DNA from: Spongospora subterranea
Taxonomy: Eukaryota > Endomyxa > Phytomyxea > Plasmodiophorida > Plasmodiophoridae
Length of the DNA: 23,489 nucleotides
Assembly (NCBI GenBank): GCA_900404475.1
Contig: OUQQ01000306.1
Coordinates: forward strand, 1-23,489
Reading direction: 5' to 3'
How positions within the stretch are numbered: the first letter of the stretch is position 1; each line of letters begins with the position of its first letter. A model generated the notes under the pieces. The model saw nothing but the letters and a program-made list of their open reading frames with translations. It had not been told where the DNA came from and did not search any database. Shown in pieces: positions 17,982 through 23,489 of this stretch. Position numbers and translations under genes: made by a program.

Positions 17982-20758
17982 CTATTCATCTTCTTTTGCA
18001 ATTTGAAATGAGGTGATGTCTCGCAGCTGAAGCAATGCAGGTGGTGTCTGTTGCCTCAATCTAACGCTTGCCTCATTGGTTGTACTAGATTGTGGTCGGC
18101 CCATGTCTGCAGGGTCAATACTCGACATCAACTGCGTTGCTTGCAGCTGAACCCGTAGTTCATTGCCTTCAGCGACAGCTTTCCCATACTCCTGTTCGAT
18201 ATGCTCCACATAATCCTCAACTTTCCCGATTCGCGTCCATAAATTATGGTCTCGTCGTATTCTCTTCATCGCTTTTTTCTTCTCCAATCTGACCAGGTTT
18301 TCCAGTCTCATCTGGCTCCTATGAGTCTCCAGCTTCGATTGATCCCACGATGATTCCAGCATTTGCGCCTTGTCGTTCGCCAATTGCATGGTCAGATCGT
18401 GTTCCCATTGCAACTGTCTATATTTCTCCATCCACACGTGACTCTCGTTGATCAGTTCCTGTCTGACCCGTTCCTGTTCATCATCACCACTCCGCTCGCC
18501 GTTCTCTCCCTTCCTCACATGATATGCCGCCATCAGCGTCGTTGCCTGAATCAGCGCTCCCCGCATCTGCGTCTCGGCTTCCACTCGTCGGTTTCTCTCC
18601 CTGTCGATCTCGGCGTACAACTCATCAGCCAACGCCGTTGCCGCCTCCAGTTGAAATATGGCCGTTTTCGCCGCCAATTTTGCCTCTTTCAGTTCGCCAT
18701 CACGATCATTTCTAATCATCCGTTGACCTGTTGTCTCTTCGACCGTTTGGCATTCTTGATCTTTCAGTTTCCGCCGGATCATTCCTTTTCTCCATATCCC
18801 GAGGCATTTCCTTTTCAATTGGAACCTGGCGTCCCCTTCATCATCATCAAACACACTAATCGCGCCAGGATCGACACCTTTGAGTTCCTCGGTTGATATC
18901 GTAGATATTGACGATTCCGACCCGGTTGCAGGCGAGGGCGTTCGAACCGGCTTCAGTTTATCTTTTTTGGGGAATCGTCCATCGACACCAGGAGCATGCA
19001 GCGCACCGATGGCCGAAATGCGATGCGGTTTCCCCCCAGGGTGAACAATGGCGTTTTTGCTGGGCAACGCATACGCCAATGGTCTTTCCAGTTGGGTTTC
19101 GCTTCGGTTCAACTCCTGTCCCCGATCGATAGTCAACAGTTTGATCGCCGGTGGATCGCGATAAATGAGCCAGACGCGATCGGTTTCGGGCGCCGATGGC
19201 GTCACCCGACACCGTAGATCAACTAATCGATGATCAGCTGGATTCGTCATCTTTCGTAAACACCCTAAATTCAGTTCATAAGCTATAAACCCAATCGATT
19301 TCGTCATATGATGTACCAGTTTTGGAATCCCAAATTCCAAACGATCCGGCCACGTCAACAGACCATACGTCGTTCCCGACGGGGCGAATTCGATAGATCC
19401 AGTCTTTATGGGCGTTCTGGTATCGTCGAATCAGAACGCCGTCGCCGGATCGCCAAACCGCCACGGTCCCATCGGCGCTGGCGCTCCAGACGAGTTCGCT
19501 GCCGTTCGGCCCGGTCAGGCACAACGCCATGATGGCGCCATCGTGGCCGGCGTTCAGCAGACCCTTGTACGACCCGGATTCAGTCCAGACCCGGATCCCT
19601 TCCTCGGTCCCCGCCCATAGGTGCCCGATCCCCGACACGATCATTGTCTTGACCCACGTCAGCCCGTTGTTCACGATCATGGTCGCCTCTCCCCGGTTAT
19701 CGCGTTTGACCAATCTCCTGTTCGACTCAGATCAGCGCAATCCCTATTGATAATCGCACGTTCACCGACCAATCATCGCCGGCACTCCATATTATGGTAT
19801 TGAATCCAGCCATGCACCGTACTGCTCCACGATGGGCGTAGAACGGCGCCTGGATCTGAACGCTGCCGTCATCGCGCCACGATTGTAACGACCCATCCGA
19901 GGAGCCGATCCACACCACTCCATCCCCAACCTGGTAGTGCAAACACGTCACGACCCCAATCATCTTGCTCGTGGAGCGTGTCCAGCATTGGCGAACGAAG
20001 GCGCCGCTCATCAGATCCCGAACCTGAACCCATCCGTCCCCTAATCCGATCCACACATGATTCCCAGCGATTATCATCGTCTTGGGATTTGAACTGATCG
20101 CCATCTCCGCCATCAGCGTTAGCTTCTCTTGGGTTCGTTTCCCTAATCCATCGTTGGCTTCAGCGTTAGAGAATCTCCCTGTTTCGCGGCGTCCCTTCTT
20201 CTTTCTCTCATCATTTGTAGAATGTCTTCGTTCATTATCGTGTTGGTTTGATCGCAACCCTGTCTCAACCCTCGACGTGTTATCATTCCCTCTCGCGTTT
20301 TTCTCATCAGGATTGGACAATCTCCCTGAAGCCGTGCTGGTATTTGATCCACGACGAGCCCTCGAGGATTCCATCGAATCCGTTGATCGCCTTCTTGTTC
20401 CTGGTTCCCCAACCAGTTCCGTTTCTGCTTTTTTATCTGTCCCTTTCGGGTTTGATCTTGATTCCGATAACACTGACGTCTTTCTGCTGATTTTCCCCTT
20501 TCTGGACGATCGTCTCCTTGGACTCTGAGGCGTCAGTGCGGGAGAAATCGATTCCGGATCAGGAGTTGTTAAATGGGCCGGAACTGGAATAGCATTGGGC
20601 GGTGGTGTTGACCCAATGCGATATAATGGGGATGAGCATGGCGGGATCGTGGCGCGAACGCTCGGGTTGTCATTGATGTCGATGGCGCCAGGCGGACGCC
20701 GTCCCTGCCTTTTGGTCCCGGCCACCGCACCCGTTGGTCGCCGCAACATCATTGCCAT
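17982..20758 (-). CDS. WD40 beta-propeller protein with Ser/Arg-rich N-terminus and C-terminal coiled coil
   Basis: Three exons: 20758-19760 (or to 19766), 19725-19317 and 19264-17982, about 896 residues. The last intron (52 nt, 19316-19265) is clear. The first is short (34-40 nt) with a weak GAG acceptor and its exact edges are uncertain. Residues about 60-210 are basic, Ser/Arg-rich and probably disordered. At least six WD40-like strands follow: VWIGLGDGWVQVRDL, VVWIGSSDGSLQSW, IIWSAGDDWSVNV, LWAGTEEGIRVW, LVWSASADGTVAVW and DVWSVDVAGSFGIWD. The C-terminal 250 residues are a long coiled coil (LEKKKAMKRIRRDHNLW, VEDYVEHIEQEY). WD40 propellers are binding platforms. The precise partner is unknown. 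The W-x-G-x-x-D-G-x-x-x-x-W blade style is reminiscent of the propeller of plant FRA3-type proteins, but no phosphatase domain is present. Its first ATG is overlapped by a short upstream ORF. Confidence 0.8.
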
Positions 20759-20772
20759 CAAACCCTCGCCAT
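20758..20772 (-). promoter_or_regulatory. Four-codon upstream ORF whose stop overlaps the WD40 gene start
   Basis: On the minus strand ATG-GCG-AGG-GTT-TGA occupies 20772-20758. The A of TGA is the A of the main ATG (the string TGATGG). The uORF ATG has A at -3 and G at +4, a stronger context than the main ATG (T at -3). If the transcript starts upstream, ribosomes would have to leak past or reinitiate to make the WD40 protein, a possible translational control point. Confidence 0.5.
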
Positions 20773-20866
20773 TTTAATTGATTTTGACCAGATCGGGGAT
20801 GGGACTAGAATGGAGTCGGTACCAGTTTGACGATCTCGTGAAGACTCCCTATTGGTAATACAGTCC

Positions 20867-21859
20867 TCACTTTATCGACTGTTGTTTATATAATGGTCTA
20901 GTGATAATCTGAAGTGGTCTTGAGATAATGAGGGATTCGACAATCGCCATTATTCTGTTCTCTAATAAACCTGGAACAGCAATTATTGCAATCGATTCAG
21001 AACAAAACATCATCGAACAGAGTCGATTCATTTCCCACCCTTTGTACGCTTTGCTGATGAACAAATTCGGTATCTGCGAAGCGACTTCTGCTAGACGAGC
21101 GACGTCGAATCTATTCAATCCCGGATGTGATTCATTCTCCAACAGATCACCGCTATCTCCCATCTCCTCTTTCTTCTTTGACTTCTGTCACCAGCAGGTC
21201 AATACCCGCCCGCAATAATCCCCAATCGTTGGCCCGTTTACCAGAGATGGCCGACGGCGCTCGGCAACGACGAACGTCGAACCTGGATAGATCACTCGCT
21301 GGCAACGTCCGGCTCGTTGCCGAGATTTCCTTCGCCCGATTCGAGGTGACGGTGAGCGATCTGTTCCAGATTGAGGGGAATCGTCGGTCTGGTGTTCGTG
21401 GACGAATACGGATTTGAGGTCTGACGGGAGATCGGTGGCCAGATGGACTCGAGTACTCGGGCGCCAGATAATCACTGGCGAGGGCGATCGGGACCGATCG
21501 CTGTCCGACGACAATTCCGTATCGCTGTCGGACGGTTGAGGAGGGGCGTTGCGTGGCGATGGAGACGACGGCTCTGGATCTTCGCAAACGGGGTCGTCCA
21601 CGAGCGAGTCGGTGTAGATTGGATCCGGAGGCGGATCTTCAACGGGAACGTTGTGCAACAGCGAGGAGTATCCCTGAAAGTCGAAGCTGTTCGCCATGAA
21701 CTCGTTGAGCAATGAATCCATGGGGGGGGAAACCGGGACGGATTTGACGGAATCGGCAATTGGAGCGGACGAAACGGTTTCCTTAAGGAATCTCCATTTC
21801 ACACCAAGCAGATTGCAGCGCCATGACGATGGCGTTCTGTTGGGTCGATATCGTCTCAT
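20867..21859 (-). CDS. Unknown Ser/Pro/Asp-rich protein, two exons (5' end uncertain)
   Basis: Exon A 21859-21242 and exon B 21184-20867 join across a 57-nt intron with donor gtaaac and acceptor gacag in phase 0, giving 311 residues from the ATG at 21859. The first exon may begin further upstream at the acceptor after 21920, with an earlier exon in 21970-22190, so this start is provisional. The centre is acidic and Ser/Pro-rich (EDPEPSSPSP, SDSDTELSSDSDRSRSP), followed by a basic GRRKSRQRAGRC patch. The C-terminal exon is more ordered and hydrophobic (FDVARLAEVASQIPNLF) and ends in YKQQSIK. No domain is recognised. It is tandem with the WD40 gene, 108 bases from its start. Composition suggests a nuclear regulatory or scaffold protein, but that is only inference. 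Confidence 0.6.
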
Positions 21860-22186
21860 ATGGAATGTGATCGAGTTGCAATTCCGCTCAATGGGTCGAA
21901 CAGGTACTCCCAATGCAGTGCTAAGAGGAATCAGAAAGAGCAAGTGATAAGAGAAAATGGCTGGTGTGTCGATTGGGAAAGAGAGACCTTTGTTGGCCAA
22001 CAGTCTGATTGGTGCCAACTGGATATGTAATTTACTGGATAAGACAGAATACCAACACAATAGGTTTATATGTGGTGGCAATTCGGGGACAATCGAAGTG
22101 GACGTGAATAAGAAAATATTCCTAAAAGCGATTTGAATGCTGAGAATGTCATTGGGAATACGAGAAAGGCATTTCAGGGTGAGCAC

Positions 22187-22777
22187 TGTGGGTATTGTAG
22201 TGATTCAAGTATGGTTTCGAGTGGTTTTGGAATGACACCACGAATTATTGAATAAACAATAGCCAAGCCGTCATGCGATATATTTATATCGCATGGCGAT
22301 GGCGAGCAGAACGCCACCCAGACCTGTTAGCATGATCAATAAACGGCCCTAAATACCCTCTGGAAAGAAACCGCATCTCTCTGTCAATCACTTTTCTCGA
22401 TGAACGGTAAAGTTTGCGTCTAAAATTCTATGATCGTGCCAATAATGACACTGGTCTACTCCCTTTCATCGCTGGTGATTATGAAACACACCGTTTTTCC
22501 GATCTTTATTTTTATGGGTGTTCTTGAGCAAGTGATTGGTTTATGATGATTGGTGTATTACATGTGCTATGAGTCGCTATGAACCTAGTCACTTATCAGA
22601 GCTCTGATCGGAAATGGGGACCTGCCAGTTCGAATTTGTGCTATAATTCAAGGACTGGAACACTCAAATCCATTTTGTAGGGCTATTTAGGTCAATCTGG
22701 GTCGAATATCAAGAGAAGTGGATGTTTCCAATTTTGTTATTGACTTTAGCATGTGATGATATCGAGGAGATTACTTA
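22187..22777. other. Intergenic stretch with one strong hairpin
   Basis: No supported coding frame is seen on either strand. It holds the 24-bp hairpin at 22272-22295 and a 14-bp perfect palindrome at 22595-22608. Both are AT/GC mixed and not part of a tandem array. Confidence 0.55.
22272..22295. repeat. 24-bp inverted repeat (11-bp arms, 2-base centre)
   Basis: The arms catgcgatata and tatatcgcatg are exact reverse complements around tt. It could be a structured 3' UTR element or a dyad protein-binding site. There is no gene on either side close enough to decide. Position lies upstream of the 20867-21859 gene on the minus strand. Confidence 0.8.
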
Positions 22778-23236
22778 TCAAGTAGTGAGAAGGAGGTTCT
22801 CATAAATGAAAAACTGACAATCTGATACACGCTGGCATGTGATGTCGAGTATGCCGAAGTCTCTTTCAGTTTTGAAGGACACGACGGATGATTGTTCGCC
22901 CAACCAGGAATGCTCGAAATACGCCCGTAGAACCTCATGCAATACTTAAGGATCCACAAATAGGTCTTCATGGACAATTGTGGATGAGGTGATGAAATTG
23001 ACGATCATACGGCAGCAATGAACGGCCTGAGTACAGATGATCGGAAACTTCCAACCAACGGAGAATGGGTCAATGCATGGGGATCGTAAAAATTTAACAC
23101 GATAAAACGTCAGTTGTTGAAGGAAGACAGCGGACACCACCAGAATCCTAATAACAACTGTGGTCAGAAGTTGGCAGCAGATTTTGTCGGGAAAGTGAAC
23201 ATACGGTACGAGCGCTGGGGCATCATTGAGCATCAA
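22778..23236 (-). CDS. Coding-like minus-strand segment with one in-frame stop, unrecognised
   Basis: Reading from about 23236, the frame is open for 96 codons, meets TAA at 22948-22946, then is open in the same frame for another 56 codons to a TGA at 22780. Both parts look coding (PALVPYVHFPDKICCQLL, FITSSTIVHEDLF before the stop, then LRAYFEHSWLGEQSS, CQRVSDCQFFIYENLL). An upstream acceptor (taacacag) near 23261 suggests more exons toward the window edge. Either the TAA lies in an unseen small intron (an AAG acceptor, ccttaag, is at the spot) or the gene is broken. No family recognised. Bases 23262-23489 hold nothing I can support. Confidence 0.35.
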
Positions 23237-23489
23237 TGGGAGGAACCGCAGAGTTATTCCACTGTGTTACAAAAACACTATATCGAGCGACGATTGCGCC
23301 ATTAGACCTCGGCAATCATATACAGCAGCAGAGGTCCCGTGTTTTCAAACGGGCATTAACCTGATGCTCCTTTGGCCTCTTCAAGGACCCTCAGATGTTC
23401 CAATTGAATATCGCCCAGCCCATCTTGACAACACATGTTGCGTTACATGGCGGTGGGGTCACTGAGGACCGAACTCGTAGGTGAAACAG

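Noticed and set aside
18363..18896. 177-codon plus-strand ORF
   Set aside because: It is antisense to the coiled-coil exon of the WD40 gene, which has clear protein structure. The plus frame is a shadow.
20928..21218. 96-codon plus-strand ORF
   Set aside because: The minus strand here joins in phase to exon A of the 20867-21859 gene through good splice sites.
1..23489. CRISPR array, prophage, insertion sequence or integron
   Set aside because: The DNA is eukaryotic with spliceosomal introns, and no regularly spaced short repeats or phage/IS genes are present.

Overview
The window is nuclear DNA of a eukaryote. Five genes are interrupted by GT-AG introns, reading frames close only after splicing, and there are no operons, Shine-Dalgarno sites or bacterial gene packing. 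The gene set is a PPWD1 cyclophilin/WD40 protein, a plant/Dictyostelium-style peroxisomal citrate synthase, a bacterial/PPi-type phosphofructokinase homologue and a UAS-UBX protein. With introns mostly near 50 nt and compact spacing, this suggests a free-living or parasitic protist (Amoebozoa would fit). I cannot name the lineage from the sequence. Two single N bases (3204, 6726) sit between near-identical flanking copies, so the assembly apparently joined overlapping haplotype contigs of a heterozygous genome.

Layout. 1-1320: decayed Mutator-like (MULE) transposase on the minus strand, with a 30-bp tandem repeat at the window edge. 1321-3650: repeat-rich, non-coding-looking DNA with a 22-bp perfect inverted repeat, long inverted arms (1841-2010 / 3333-3486), diverged direct repeats and an N-joined haplotype overlap carrying a 333-bp indel. 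3650-5570: unrecognised coding-like segments on both strands. 5573-9565 (+): PPWD1, 12 exons. 9812-10537 (-): intronless unknown coiled-coil protein. 10872-12935 (-): peroxisomal-type citrate synthase, 12 exons including three of 30, 18 and 14 nt. About 13060-14043 (-): unrecognised split coding segments. 14207-15913 (+): PFK homologue, 9 exons including one of 8 nt, with substituted catalytic residues and a frame break. 16530-17778 (+): UBXD8/FAF2-like protein, 6 exons. 17982-20758 (-): WD40 + coiled-coil protein with a four-codon upstream ORF overlapping its start. 20867-21859 (-): acidic/Ser-Pro-rich unknown protein. 22778-23236 (-): coding-like segment broken by one in-frame stop. 22187-22777: intergenic DNA with a 24-bp hairpin.

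The genes do not form one pathway. Citrate synthase and the PFK homologue are both carbon-metabolism enzymes on opposite strands about 1.3 kb apart, with an unidentified minus-strand gene probably between them. PPWD1 (spliceosome-associated) and the UBX protein (Cdc48/p97 adaptor) are housekeeping. The observations most worth following are the PFK homologue that has lost several catalytic residues and has a frame break that can be bridged by a 44-nt intron-like segment, the very small exons, the PTS2-like N-terminus of the citrate synthase, and the stop/start-overlapping uORF.

Exon boundaries were placed by eye from splice motifs, phase continuity and remembered family motifs. No alignment or database search was run.
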